A DNA stretch of 64,000 nt, from positions 15,074,001 to 15,138,000 of the forward strand of contig NC_091100.1 in the NCBI RefSeq assembly GCF_024713975.1, written 5' to 3'. The notes under the pieces are model-generated. The model did no database searches and was not told the origin of the DNA. It saw only the letters and a program-made list of their open reading frames with translations. Positions 49,053 through 59,712 of this stretch are shown piece after piece; the stretch's first letter is position 1; every line of letters starts with the position of its first letter. A program made the translations under genes and the position numbers. Source of the DNA: Paralichthys olivaceus. Its lineage: Eukaryota > Chordata > Actinopteri > Pleuronectiformes > Paralichthyidae.

Positions 49053-52000
49053 GGAAAATTCCCCTATGGTCCTCTTCACTCTCACCTCAATGCTCTCTTT
49101 CTTTTTTTCCATTCCTCTCTGTCATCCCCCTGTTCGTCTCCCCAGTTGTTTGACACTCTTCTTTGTGTCAAGCAGAGAAAGAATTGAAAATACTACATGC
49201 CACAAATTGTTTGGAGGGCTTTTCCTCTTTCTCCATGGCAATGTGTTTGCAATTCCTCAGCTTTAAGGCTTTATTTATTTTGAAACCACGTCTCATCCAA
49301 AGCCGGCATTTGATGTTATGTCTTAGCCGGGTCCTTGTTAAGTTAGGAACGTCTGGCTTTTGCCAGCCGAGAGCATACTTCACATAACTTGTAAAAGAGG
49401 CATCTTAGTTCTTACAGAGCAAAGTTGTACTAAAAACTGGAAACTTTTCCAGAAATGTGAAAAATCTCTCTCACTGTAAAGCTATCAATATTAATTATCA
49501 GTCATCTGCACTCTTGAGTTACAGGCAAAAACAGAGAACTCAATACGTTGTTGGAAAAAGAGAAGTTTGAGCCACACGAAGGGTCAACTCACCAAAGAAG
49601 GACCGCATATTGCTTGAACGTGGTTCTTGTGGCATAATGAGCTCAACTGGTGCCTGTAGTGTTGTGAAACATCTTTTGTGTAGAATCAAACTGGATTCAA
49701 GTACCACATATATACCTCTTACATGTACTTCAGTAATTTACCTCCATTAAAGGAGTTGCCAAGTTGAAATGCCACATTACTTTATTTTTACAATATATAT
49801 ATATAGATACAGAAGATATAGAATATACCAATGGAAAAAAGATAATAACATTATCAAACATACAATATCAAAATATGAATGTACTGTATATATTTTAGTG
49901 GGGATGAACTGTGCAGAAGGTGAAAGCAAAACAAACACCAAACCTATTTAGCAAAACACAAACAGTGTAAGGACGAACTTTCTAAACAATATTTGATTCC
50001 ATAAAGAATGAAGAAAGAATAACAAGTTTAATTGAGTTCATGATTCCATGATTCCTTTTTTAATAATAAAAACAACTTCTTTGTTCGAGGCTTTAATATC
50101 ATAGTAAACTGAGTACACATATTCTGTTTCTAAATACATATATATTCATTTATATAGTATATCAATTTTTGCAAACATGTATAGAGTGGGATCCAAGTTG
50201 GAAAGTGGTCTTAGACTTTGGAACCCCACTAGACTATATAAAGATGGATCACACGACAGCTCCCCCAAAGTGAAGCCTAAGCATCTTGTTCACGTGGCTT
50301 GCTGCAGTACAGGTTATAAACCCCACCTCCTCCATGTTTGTGGATGGGTCAGATTTTTTATAATGGTTTCTATCATTTTAGTGGGTTTGTAGCAATTTGG
50401 TGTTTGTTCAAGTGCAATTTTTTTATTTTTGACACTATACAAGGTGGCGCATTTGGTATCTGGGGTATTTTGGCTTCATTTCTGGATAGTGGGAGGAGCT
50501 GTGTTGTCCGTCTTTATACACAGTCTATGATATATATCTTTATACTCAATCATAGTTCTTGTGTTGGTCCACTGCTGTGAATAAAATCAGATAAGCTTGA
50601 TTCACAAGTCATTTCTAGTTAAAGCAGTCGATGGTGGGAATTGAGGAGTAAAGGTATTTAGTTTGGTTGGAATATTATGGCAGATTATAGTTCGCTTCTC
50701 TTGAGGAGTGTGTGTGAATTATCTACCAGGCATCAGTGCTCTTCTCATCAGAACTAAGTTTATTGAAGGCCACTTTAGCCACCGCACCGATCGCGCAGGT
50801 GGCTCGCTTCTCAAGTAGGTTTGAACTGTTTGGACTAGAAGAGGCATCTACAGGGAGTGTGGGTGAAGGGAAGCATTTGACAGTTAGAAGAAGAGCATGT
50901 ACGACAAGTAGCTGCACAGAGTCTCTAATTGTAACCTGGGAGTTGTCAAGGTAATGCAAATTTTTCTTATTATGTCTGTCTAGTTAAATAAAGAGATCTT
51001 TGATTCCACTTTCTTTTTTCTTTTCATTGCCCTGACGAGGTGTACTGTTGGAAACCAGAAATGGAAATTGAATATGTTTCACATGGTCGTTTAGGTTATA
51101 TGTTGTGCTAATGATATTTCCACATCTTAGATTCCTTTTTATTGAGTGGCAAGTTATATTAAACTATACCTTGAGAAATCTATAAATATGTGAAACACTT
51201 CTTAAAACCTTGTTTTTGCCAGACTTTGAACAGTATAGTCCCAGTTATTGTGCTCACACCATAAAATGACTATATGGCGCATATGGTTTCATCTAGCAGC
51301 TGAATATATGAGGAGAGGATATTTGAGAATATTACAAAAATCTTGGTCCATTGATCTGAAATATCTCCTCAAATACTGGATGGATGGATTGCTGTGGAAT
51401 TCAATATGTTTATGGTCCCCAGGGAATGAATCCTGACTCAATCCTCATGACTTTGGTGATCCCCTGACTTTTCTTCTCATGCCACCAAATTTATCACTTA
51501 TCTAAACAAACATCTTAAAGTCCAGAAGATGGATTGACTTTGTTCCCTAAAGATGAGTCCTGCTGACTCTGGTTATGTTATCGTATCAGCAATAATTAAG
51601 AAATACACATGTTTATATTTTTACCGGTTGTACTAATATGTACAACTAGTTTGAATGTACTGATACTAAAAAACACTTGCTGCAAGAAAAACGATGAGCT
51701 TCATCCCAACCTTGTTAACATTTTTACCCCCTTTTTTTTTTCTTCGGAGGTCATCGTTGCCTTTTGTGATCCAAAAATGGTCTTTGAACCATAAGCGGGG
51801 CCATGACGGAAGTGGAGAGGGACACTCGGGGATTGTCTCTGTCTGCAGAACTCTCACCAATTAATTCATTCTCTCTATAATTTGTCTTACTGATGTGTCT
51901 GAAAATCGCTAAAATGGGATGAACCCAGACTCTGGCCTCCAGAGCTCCTGGGTGGTCAGTCTGTCAGCAGACACCGACTACCCCCCCCCCCCCCCCCCCC

Positions 52001-52398
52001 CTCACCCCTCAGCATCAGTGTCACAGCAGAACCTTAATCTATTTGGCAAGCAAACGCCATTATTGTCATTAGTCTCCGGAGGCCTCCCTGGGGTCAGGAG
52101 TAGCTTGTTTAGTTACTGAGGCAGACAGGGACGGTCCAGGGAGAACAGGAAGGGTGAGGGTCAGCACAGGGGTCTTATGTGGCTTCATGACTGGCTGTTA
52201 TATGACATTAGAGGCTGTGGTAAAATGTGCATATGTTCTGCAGCTCAGCCTTTAATGCTGTTGAAGGAATAGTGTTGTCAGACAGAGACTGTAATTGACC
52301 AGGCTGAATTAAATTCTGATTAGTTTTATGTTGATGGGGCAGTGCTGCAGTTTCGTTCTCACCTAAACAAAGACGATTGCTGGATGTGTGTGTGTGTT

Positions 52399-52453
<55 letters not shown>

Positions 52454-55400
52454 CTGTGGCTTTTAAAGAGCCATCACAAAAAGTATTTCTGCATCTGTTT
52501 CTGCTTTGACGTTTATATTATGCTCACGTGTAAGTTATCAGGAAGAGAGGTCCTGTAGAGACCAGTGATAACTCCTGACATGCATGTCCTATGAACCTAT
52601 ATGAACACCTACCGCTCAAACATAATGTCTTCAAAGAATGAACTTTAAGATAGGAAAGATATGATCAGCCATAAATACATTAAGAACACAAGAGAGATGA
52701 CGACGAGTGGCACATTGAGTCAAAGAGGTGCAAAGACATCTGGACCCCTTACAGCCGCACACCCCCATATCCTGGCAAAGAAACCAGCATCAGCCGAACA
52801 TTTCATCAGACCACCAGTACCACCGCAAGCAATTAGTTCAGCATGGCTTATATCTCGCCCTGTCTCTCTCCCTGTGGGAAAGACAACCAATTAGGATGCA
52901 GAGGGGAACACTGGGGGAGAGAGAGCCAAAGAATGAGAGAAATGTAAACCCGAAGTGAAAGGCTGGGGAAAATACCGGCCGCATGCTAAATAACAATGGA
53001 CAACTTGAGTCAGAGAGGGGACTGTCGACAGGCCTCAGACCCGCCAGAGATGCAGTTGTTTGAAATCTTCCCCCCTGTGCCGTTCTGTATAGGGAGAAGA
53101 ACGAAGGATCTAGTGGATGAATGTGTCCTTGGAGAAAGATTTCCATATCAAATGTGTGTGGCATGGTTTGTGGTATACGCCATAGAATACATACTATACA
53201 GAGGGAAAGACCACCACATCCTAAAGGCATTGAAATGTTTATGATGCGCATGATAGAAACCACCCACCATCACATCTCTAGTAGTGTCCTTAAGGACATT
53301 TAAGGGATATCGAGAATTTGACCTGCTGAGCTGTATAAATATATGTTTATATTAATAATGAAAAATCGAATTACTTTTAAAGCTCAGCGCATCCTGGCAC
53401 CCAGTTATGCTCCAAATCATAATCTAGGATCTTCCAACCTACACTTGATAGTAGTACCTCAATGGAGGCAGGTAACTAAGGCCTGTAACTAAGGCCTGTA
53501 ACTAAGGCTGGTAACTAAGGATGACTGGGCTTTTGCCATCAGGACCCCGGGGCTCTGGAACTCCTTGCTAGATTAGATCTGCCGGCTGTGAACCTGTTTT
53601 TAAATCATTGCTTGAAACATATTTTTTATAGAAACGCCTTTTAATGCCTGTTTTTTAACAGTTAATGGTATTTTTGTTTTCAATATTTTATTTTGTTGTC
53701 TTGTTTTAATTTCTGTTTTGTTTATTTATGTGTTTTTTATTGCCATGTGTTTTCTAAAGCACAAGTGCTATAGATATAAAGTTTTATTTAGTTTTTTATA
53801 TATTATATTATTATTATAATAATGTCATTACCATTACATAAGTCAGGCTTAAACAGCCTTGACTTTAAGGTGCTGATATTGATATTAGAGGGTTAAAAAA
53901 ATCTGGTTACAATATAAATTGACTGGTAAAGAAATGTAGGTGTTTTTAAATTACAGCAAACAAACACACCGTTGCTGCATTTCATGTGCTGCACGATGAT
54001 GTTACTCTCTGTATTTGCTGACATGCACTCTAATACAACAAATCTGCCATCTGTTAACATCTGGAAAATATACCGGCCCAGTGATTTATCGCTCAGGCTC
54101 GAGACTCACTTCCAAGTTGGTAACATTAACTAAAATTTGAATATAATTCATCTGTCATCCAATCAATTATCCTTTCACTAATAATTGGCAAAAAGCTTAA
54201 AAACCATCCAAGTAATTTGTCTTTTTCACAGCAGACAATTTGACCCGTCATAGTTGGAAAAGCACAGGTGTTAAAAACATTAACAACAGCTCTGTTCTAT
54301 TTAGCATGCTGAAACCAAATGGAATCCAGCCAGCGTTCATTTTATTATTTACACCCGTGCTTTTCTTAGCATGTCAAAATGTCCTTCATAACCAGAGGCC
54401 TGTCGTTTATATAGCCTTTACACAAAGGATGACAATTCCACCTGTAATAGATTTTACAAGAGGGTTTTTTTCTCTGGGTGGTGACTACAATAAAACCCCT
54501 AATATTTTCAGGACCTGGGGCTAAAGCACTTTGATGAAGTGTGAGTGAGCTTTTGCACATTTTTTCTCTGCTTCCATAGTATCAGTGAAAAACAATGATT
54601 ATCCTCTCAAGGCGGAATCAGAAACATATGCCTATCACAGTGTGCAGTCTGTGGCAATAAAGCTTTTGCGGCTGTCGAATGCATGTAAATTGCATTAAGT
54701 CATCAAGCGGAGAATGGTGATATGCTGCAAGGGCATAAGCACTTGGGACTCGCGTCAGATCAAGGACTTTGTAAATTAGTTGTGAGGTATGTAGGTTTCT
54801 TACCTCTTCTAAGTATATTCCCTTGTGTCTGCTGCTTTCTCCTCCTCCTCTCCGTGTCTGTCTCAAATCATGAGTTCCTCGGCGGCTTGACATTCACATT
54901 TTCAAAGTTAAAGTTACAGAGAATACAAAGGTTTTATCACAAAGGGTTCAAGTAGAAAAATGACACAAAACATTTTATGAGAAAACACGACCTCAGTTAC
55001 ATCTTAAAATAATTACCCAGTCTGTATTCTACCTCTGAGGCAGTAAAACGGATGTATTTTCTCTAAAGTCACTCGTGTCTTGAAAGGTAACACGTTTTAT
55101 AGCTATTTTATACTGTTTATCACAAAATACACAACTTTCTTCTGTACAGTTGTACGGATATGGTTGGTCAGACGTTCAGTTAGCATTAAGACACTACGTT
55201 TTTTAGGATATTTAGTTCATCACATACTTAAAGGATTTGTTGTGAAATATTCCTCATTTTTCTGTCTCTCAATACTTTCTAACTTCCCCTCTCTTTCTGT
55301 GGCCACAATCCTATTTATTCCTGTTGAACACATTGACGTGCCACAAATGTATAAATATATTTTTAAATGGCAAATACATTTTCTAAGACAGCTGTAGCTT

Positions 55401-55799
55401 TTATCAGATGTAACACAGGGTAAACTGGAAACTATGTGGATTAATACGGTTTATTTAGACTGAGACTGTTTATTAAAAATCACGTCAAAATAAACTACGA
55501 TTCCTCTATTTACATATCTTAATGATATTTATACAGATGAGTAGATACACAAACAATACATCAGTAGGTTCAATTCTTTTAAATCTTGATATTTTCCACA
55601 GGATTTGTTGACAGTAAGAAAACTATAGAATATCAAGCTGCCTGAACTGTTTATTTCCAATCGTTACATCTTGGGAAGCTTTAAGTGGGCACAACTGATC
55701 TACTTTTCTTTTTTCCTCTCTTTTCCTCCTCCAGGGATGCTGGTGGTGATCGTGCTGCTTCTCATAGCCATCGTAGTGATCGCTGTGTGGCCCGTGTAG
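17605..55799 (+). CDS. stx8: Syntaxin-8 (Qc-SNARE), complete
   Basis: Tail-anchored Qc-SNARE that pairs with syntaxin-7, Vti1b and VAMP7/8 in early-to-late endosome fusion. Eight exons join in frame: 17605-17621, 18303-18402, 18499-18593, 19600-19710, 23452-23585, 24673-24765, 47631-47732, 55735-55799 (TAG). The product is 238 residues (human 236). The N-terminal helical domain contains NYDATCRLAQEIAENV and MTLRASLQKLKQNI. Other family signatures are EADRRQNLIDDLL and NPWLVNESEETRGLTFGEIK. The SNARE motif spans about 145-207 with the zero-layer Gln at Q182 in GNELEEQNEIIDD. The transmembrane anchor MLVVIVLLLIAIVVIAVWPV forms the C-terminus. The first coding exon has only 17 nt. Introns 6 (22.9 kb) and 7 (8.0 kb) make up most of the 38-kb span. 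The promoter has a CRE and an M-box, and a poly(A) signal lies at 56430. It is convergent with ntn1, as in mammals. Confidence 0.98.
19711..23451. other. stx8 intron 4
   Basis: 3.7 kb without supported exons. It holds a CA-rich stretch (about 20276-20322) and two repeat-tail segments (22321-22400, 22596-22648). The remainder looks unique. GC-richer segments at about 21740-21900 and 22690-22930 could be regulatory, but I see no defined motif cluster. Confidence 0.5.
22321..22648 (+). repeat. Split copy of a teleost LINE/SINE-type 3' tail
   Basis: The left part has the CTTCCTTCCATAGTCCAAGG ... TAAACTGGTGACTTTAAATT motif, and the right part has CTCAACCC ... GTAAATGGATGAATAAAT. Together they resemble the common teleost retroelement tail that ends in GGATGGATG. 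About 200 bp between them do not fit the pattern, suggesting decay or a nested insertion. Confidence 0.55.
24939..24976. repeat. CA microsatellite
   Basis: About 19 CA units with one TA interruption, 170 bp into stx8 intron 6. Confidence 0.95.
25681..25855 (-). repeat. Teleost dispersed repeat, family A copy
   Basis: Shares the order GGTTCTTTCCTGTCCCATG, CCAACTTTTGTAGAAATC, GTGTAATTATGCTA, CAACTGGACAGGGGTATAAA with the longer copy at 63233-63622. Non-coding. Confidence 0.75.
28390..28480 (-). repeat. Teleost dispersed repeat, family A fragment
   Basis: CCAAGTTTGGTGGAAATC, TTTTAGCATAATCCTGATAA and ACAATGGTGAAAACA follow the same order as in the copy at 63233-63622. Confidence 0.7.
29026..29110 (+). 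repeat. Dispersed retroelement tail
   Basis: AATAATAATA followed by TTTTATTTCACGGTGCCTTT and CACCCAAGGACATTGTACAA is a motif familiar from many teleost loci. Confidence 0.6.
31533..31582. repeat. CT-rich simple repeat
   Basis: A polypyrimidine tract that changes from CT to CCCTCT to CCCT units. The minus-strand 89-codon frame over it (Arg-Glu-Gly rich) is an artefact of the tract. Confidence 0.9.
32262..32420 (+). repeat. Teleost dispersed repeat, family A copy
   Basis: CGACAAAGAGGTTATGTTTT, TTTGTTAGCAGGATTATACA and TTTCATGAAAGTTTGTGGAA are the sense-orientation counterpart of the copy at 63233-63622. Confidence 0.75.
33419..33455. repeat. CA microsatellite
   Basis: About 18 uninterrupted CA units. 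Confidence 0.95.
33668..33694. repeat. CA microsatellite
   Basis: About 13 CA units, 210 bp from the previous CA tract. Confidence 0.95.
34589..34616. repeat. CA microsatellite
   Basis: About 14 CA units followed by a TATAAATAAAAAAA tail, which may mark the end of an old retroinsertion. Confidence 0.9.
36080..36750 (+). repeat. Diverged tandem array of ~130-140 bp units
   Basis: Four units start at about 36142, 36275, 36413 and 36551. Each repeats the pattern CAATATCTCAGGAAC-like, ACAAACATTC-like, GACTCAAAGATGAA-like, GGTCAAAGGTCA-like, GTGACCTCAC-like. Flanks GGCCGGAGGCATT (left) and GGCGGAGGCATACAACC (right) bound the array. I know the unit from other teleosts as an interspersed, internally tandem repeat. 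Frames through it have no coding meaning. Confidence 0.85.
37735..38010 (-). repeat. Teleost dispersed repeat, family A copy
   Basis: CCTGGATCCGCACCAAAATT, GGATTCTTTCTTGACCCATC and CCTTCCACCAAGTTCCA match the copy at 63233-63622 in order and strand. Confidence 0.8.
38400..38481. repeat. Trinucleotide repeat (CTC/GCC/GCT)
   Basis: A (CCTCTG/CCTCCG)n stretch followed by seven GCT units. Frames encoding Ala-Ser or Cys-Arg runs through it are low-complexity artefacts. Confidence 0.9.
39495..39735 (+). repeat. Teleost dispersed repeat, family A copy
   Basis: TTTATCAGTAGGATTGCACA, GATTTCCATTAAATATTGGG, TTTGATGCGGATGAGAT and CTTGGTGAAGGAATGCACTA are the sense counterpart of the copy at 63233-63622. 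Confidence 0.75.
43480..43990 (+). mobile_element. Decayed LINE reverse transcriptase fragment
   Basis: Plus-strand translation recovers pieces of a non-LTR reverse transcriptase across several frames: WVDMKKAYDLSHLVLV (compare DLEKAYDRVP), FIDDMVVTWSSSDHNL (the catalytic (F/A)DD-type motif followed by the SSD segment), and ILCVGGESL. Stops and frameshifts make it non-functional. It sits in stx8 intron 6 in the same direction as stx8. Confidence 0.8.
44012..44042. repeat. AT microsatellite
   Basis: About 15 TA units, followed by an AT-only stretch to 44095 rich in ATAATATA. Confidence 0.95.
44195..44272 (+). repeat. Retroelement 3' tail
   Basis: CACCCAATGTCTGCTGGGAT, TTGCCCCAGCCTCCCCT and GTATAGAAAATGGATGGATG form the typical 3' end of a common teleost retroelement. 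It may be the tail of the LINE at 43480-43990, about 200 bp upstream. Confidence 0.75.
45136..45357 (-). other. Open 73-codon segment with protein-like composition, identity unknown
   Basis: A minus-strand frame, bounded by TGA at 45358-45360 and ending at TGA 45136-45138, reads HLHDFTKLEEILKEKK then RNGSRSKDTNSSVK, PSPTEKKRPNNKQELKEA and AAVKLTRASPGK. It has no ATG and no clear splice acceptor. It could be a retrocopy remnant, an unrecognised exon, or chance: an overlapping frame is open as well. I do not recognise the sequence. Confidence 0.25.
46435..46515. repeat. C-rich homopolymer tracts
   Basis: C11 at 46435-46445, then ACCCCCCACCCCCCG near 46500-46513, separated by AT-rich DNA. Tracts like this can mark assembly or sequencing uncertainty. 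Confidence 0.8.
48966..49050. repeat. Facing TG and CA tracts (inverted dinucleotide repeat)
   Basis: An interrupted (TG)n run (48966-49008) is followed after a short GC-containing spacer by (CA)17 (49017-49050). The two arms are complementary and could pair. The 235-codon plus-strand frame crossing it is a low-complexity artefact. Confidence 0.9.
50230..50530. mobile_element. ~300-bp TIR element (MITE-like)
   Basis: The left end TAGACTATATAAAGATGG and right end CGTCTTTATACACAGTCTA are imperfect inverted repeats. The interior keeps phrases (AAAGTGAAGCC, AAGGTGGCGCATTTGG, GGGAGGAGCTGTG) that I know from a widespread teleost repeat. No transposase frame. Confidence 0.75.
51325..51495 (+). repeat. 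Teleost dispersed repeat, family B
   Basis: ACTGGATGGATGGATTGCTG, GTTTATGGTCCCCAGGGAAT and TGACTTTGGTGATCCCCTGA are familiar consecutive motifs of a common fish interspersed repeat. Confidence 0.75.
51981..52001. repeat. Poly-C tract
   Basis: Twenty-one consecutive C, followed by TCACCCCTC. Length is likely polymorphic and error-prone. Confidence 0.95.
52386..52452. repeat. TG microsatellite
   Basis: About 33 TG units with two TT interruptions near the left end. Confidence 0.95.
53380..53790 (+). mobile_element. Decayed LINE 3' fragment
   Basis: Same family as 13825-14260. Translation gives FAIRTPGLWNSLLD (compare FSVAAPKLWNSLP in intact fish elements), then ETPFNACFLTVNG, and the DNA tail TTTCTAAAGCACAAGTGCTA. 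It has stops and is interrupted by a short tandem repeat at 53473-53521. Confidence 0.8.
53473..53521. repeat. 13-bp tandem repeat, about 3.8 copies
   Basis: The unit TAACTAAGGCCTG is repeated with one variant (TAACTAAGGCTGG). It lies inside the LINE remnant, so it probably expanded after insertion. Confidence 0.9.
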
Positions 55800-56429
55800 G
55801 TGACGAGGACGGCGGTGATCATGGACCATTGCTGGATGAGCACTACAGTGACAGTTTGGTGCAGAATGCCACTTTGCATACACCTGGTACACATTTACCG
55901 GACACCCATTTGGACGCTGTCTGTCATCAGATTTTATTTTCTTATTCCTGCTCAGGGTCACTGGTGACTGCCCAATCAAGGCAGTGAGAAAAGAAGAGCA
56001 TGACTCTACAGTGAGTTGTTGCTTGGGCAATGGCCATCTGTAACCCTGTAATAGCAGATATTTCATGAGTGTACATTGTCCTCTTCAATAGTTGTCCATC
56101 TGTCTGGCTCATTAAATCAACAATTCATTAAACAGTTAATTATTTAAAGGCATGAAGTATTATGAAATATATGTTTATCCTGGTGAATATTGAGCCAATA
56201 GCAGGACCTCCCACAGGTCTGGTCTGACGCTCACTCTGGGTGCAGTTATTCCACAAGCTTCGCAATATTCACACTTACTTCTGTTTACCCATGCATTACT
56301 GTAGCTGTGTAATGTTATCATCTGTCCTGGGAGTTTACAATGTTTATAGAGTAGCTCTCAGCCAAAACTAACTGTGGTACTAACATGGCTGTTTTCCCTC
56401 CTTGTAAATCACTTCAGCTTGTAATTTCT

Positions 56430-56435
56430 AATAAA
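56430..56435 (+). terminator. stx8 polyadenylation signal
   Basis: AATAAA 630 bp after the stx8 stop codon, the first canonical hexamer downstream. It gives a 3' UTR of about 650 bp (55800 to roughly 56455). Confidence 0.65.
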
Positions 56436-56721
56436 TGACATTTCCAGTTTTAAAGTCCCTGGACTCCTGTGTTTGTGTGTCCATGCCCGGGGCTCACTCC
56501 TGAGGGTTACAATGTTTTGTAACATGATATTTGGCTGGAGTCAGACCTTTGACACAGCTTCAACACTAGTACACTTACATATTTCCATTATGAAATCTAC
56601 ACAGCATTGTTTTAGTACAGGATGAAGCTAACTACTGTTTAGTTTAGAGTCAAATTCATAGTAAATCAATATAAACAGCCATTTAAAGCAACAGAGGCAA
56701 AGGATTTTTCAATGTAACAAG

Positions 56722-59712
56722 TTTATTTCAACTGAAAATCCGAATTAAGTTCTACCAGGTTGGTGTGTTCAGTAGTTATTATTTCCTTCTTTAATGGCAA
56801 CGATCTAAACAACCACAAGTAAAAAAAAAGTTGATAAAGACAATAATATCCACAATGTCTTGTGTCATTAAATATATTCATATATAATAACCATAATATA
56901 TTAGTACGCATTGAAAAACAACATTGCAAAAAAAAAAAAAGGTCTTTGCAATGGTGACAACTAAACATTTACAATTCATAGTATGAACACAAAGCAATGC
57001 TTTGACAGGTATGTGTGGAGCGTTTCATCAGGAAGTTTGTCAAACCATTGCTCGGCAGGCGGATATAAAAAATTTACAGCATGAGGCTTCAGAGACGAGA
57101 GAGGTGCGATTACAGATTACATTGTGCCCAACTGAAAAAAAACAAACATTGCCATGTGATGTTATGTTGTATTAACATGAATGAAAGGCAGGAACATGTA
57201 AATATGGACAAACCACCAGCTCGGAGCATCATGTTGGACTGAAATCACAATCATCTGATTGATTGTACATTAAAGAAAAAAAGACAAACTAAATGTAAAT
57301 ACTGAGAGGTTCTTCAGCAACTTGATCATCTGCACTTTGCATCTTTCAGCGTTACTCAGGTGATTTTGTTTTTGTCATCATCGAGGAGGAATTTCAGTCC
57401 ATTCAGTTAGAGATAGTGGAATCATTTAAAACAACAGGAAGTCCATTCGATTAAAACCATGTGTCTTGAAATTATCTTCAAATACTTTTTACAGATACTT
57501 GTGTTGTGGAACATATTAAAACCGTGCCATAGTAAATGTGAGTTTTATAAAGCAACAAATACCGGCAACATCAAAAATCTTGCGTGGTTTGTTTAAGGAC
57601 GGACTGAAAGTGAAACCCTAGTTTATGATGCATCAGATACACTGTGGACGTTTTTTTTTTTAATCTTTACAAACCTGAGCAGTGTTTCTACCACACATTC
57701 CAAACTGAACTGCATACAAATAAATGAGCAATGTGGTTTGAATCAAGCAGCGTCAAGTGATTGCGATCCCTTCCCCCACCCACCCCCCACCCATTTCTCC
57801 CTGTGCAAGTGTAGGAGTGCAGAGAATTAACGTGACAGGTCAATGGGAGACTGCAGCTTCTTTAGTGAATGTATAGTCATGCATTGTGTTGGCAGAAGAA
57901 TGTTTGGATGGTAAAAAAAAAAAAAAAAAGTCGTTATCTACGATCTCAGTACCGTAGGAATTACTCCAGATGAATTTGCGTCTATGTGTGGTGGATTTTA
58001 AAAATATGTCTTGAGTCGTTTCAAATAAGTGTTGAGTGCTTTTCTTTGTGAGATTTTGCGGTAGGCTTACTTTCTGCACTACATGAGGTAAGGAAATGAT
58101 TTATCTTTTCATGATGCCCTTTCTCATAGCCTCCTACAAACCGCATTGATTACATTTAAATTAATATTTTACTCATGTTCCACGTTGAAGTTCACCTCAG
58201 ATTTTGTGTTTGACAAGCATCCACGTTCTATCACTTTAGCGAGAGGCAGAGGTCAGTTCAAATGATGTCGGTCTTACATTGTCTTTAAATATGCTTTTTT
58301 TTTTAAACATAGTAAACAGTTTGTCATGAGCCGGTATGATAAAAAAAAAAAAGACTAATCATACAAACATCTGCATTGTTGTGACGCACTCTATGCACGT
58401 CTTTATCAGTACTGTCAGCACTGAGGACGTGCACCACCTGCAGCTGCAGCTCAGCGTTTTCAATGCGGCATCCACATCCACAGTGGGCTACCTGGTGTAC
58501 CGTTCACAGCTCTTATCATTTTGTGGAAGAACAGGGAAAATATTCACCCTAAAATAAAAAATACTATATTTCTTGTGGCCACATAAGAGAAATTCTTTGC
58601 ATTATCATTATTATTATTATTAGTTTCTATTAGATCTACCCATGAACAACTCATCCTTTTGCAATGTTTTCATAGTATTTTTGTGATGATCATCGTTTTC
58701 CGTAAATTGTGAAATTAAAAAACAAAAAGACCATAGTTATTGTAAGGAATGAAGTTGAAATCAGTGATTTTAAATCCATTTTGTCCTCCAAAAAAGAGCA
58801 TCATTTTTTATAAGTAACATCAGTGGCACCAGTCAGAGAACTGAATGTTACAGTCTCAAATTAAAAGCGTTAACATGCAGGGTTTTACAAATACTGAACC
58901 ACTAAAACTCAACCAGTGACATCTGAAAGGGGGCAGATAAGAGATTAGAAATAACTTTAAAATCAGTCAGGTCATATATGTTTTAGTCAATACTGGTTTT
59001 TTTTCTTGGTTTTTTTCTGTCACCTCCAAAATTATCTTGAAAAATAAAAACGTACAGCAACAGAATATTTCTTGTGTCTTCAGCTGCTGATGTACCTGAA
59101 TTCAAAGGGAATCAAATTAACAGCTAAAATGATTCTACTGTCACTGCTACAATCGTCTTTATGGCACAGGTCTGAGAAATATTTCTGCCTCATTTAGCTC
59201 AGTGAAGACTTGAGATAAAACAAGCTGCTTCTGAGCTAAAGATACAATAAGAAAACCGCACAGAGGCAAATCTGCAGTGGTTATTAAGTGGGGTTTTTTT
59301 CGTGTGTCATTTTTACACCAGCAGAAAATGTCTAAAATAAAATTAAAACATAAAATATAATGATTTCATACTGATAACAAAATAAAAAGACAAACACAAA
59401 ATAACTTTATATACTGGTAATAGGTGCAAATTCGGCAAATCCACAAGAGAGACACATCTCAAAGTAAAATAAACCATAAAACCAAATCTGCAAGGTGAGC
59501 TCCTTCAACAAAAGTTCACTAGGAAAAGACAAATCATCCTAAATAATTCTCTTCATGCTTCTACACAAAAAAGCAGCAACATAATCAGTCTCTTCTCTGT
59601 CCGTGGTCCTCTGTCCGTCTCTCTTCTTTTTCGTCTTTTCATTTTATTTTATTCTTAAATCACCTGCTTAGATTTTCTCTTGAATTTCTCTTCCTCTCCC
59701 ATCATTTTCCAC
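56722..59712 (-). other. ntn1: Probable ntn1 3' UTR, with poly(A) signal at 56722-56727
   Basis: Three kilobases of AT-rich DNA with many A/T homopolymers and no coding signal lie after the ntn1 stop codon. A minus-strand AATAAA (56722-56727) at the far end would leave about 270 bp between the ntn1 and stx8 3' ends. An earlier AATAAA occurs near 59643-59653, so a short alternative 3' UTR is also possible. The long form is inferred from the lack of other genes and from the long 3' UTRs usual for netrin genes. Confidence 0.45.

Larger units (their letters stand above)
47733..55734. other. stx8 intron 7 (8.0 kb)
   Basis: No supported exon. It carries the TG/CA tracts, a TIR element (50230-50530), family B repeat (51325-51495), poly-C (51981-52001), a TG tract (52386-52452) and a LINE remnant (53380-53790). 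The block at about 54060-54560 is unique, AT-rich, with several TAAT/ATTA cores, and could be a conserved element. Confidence 0.5.

Noticed and set aside
48559..49266. A 235-codon plus-strand open frame, the longest outside the zinc-finger exon
   Set aside because: Its centre is a translated TG/CA microsatellite (Cys-Val and His-Thr runs), and the rest has no recognisable domain or splice support.
53473..53521. Short direct repeats considered as a CRISPR-like array
   Set aside because: Units are contiguous 13-mers without spacers, in a vertebrate LINE remnant.
55623..56066. 147-codon minus-strand frame
   Set aside because: Antisense to stx8 exon 8 and its 3' UTR; His/Arg-rich composition comes from the complement of the transmembrane codons.
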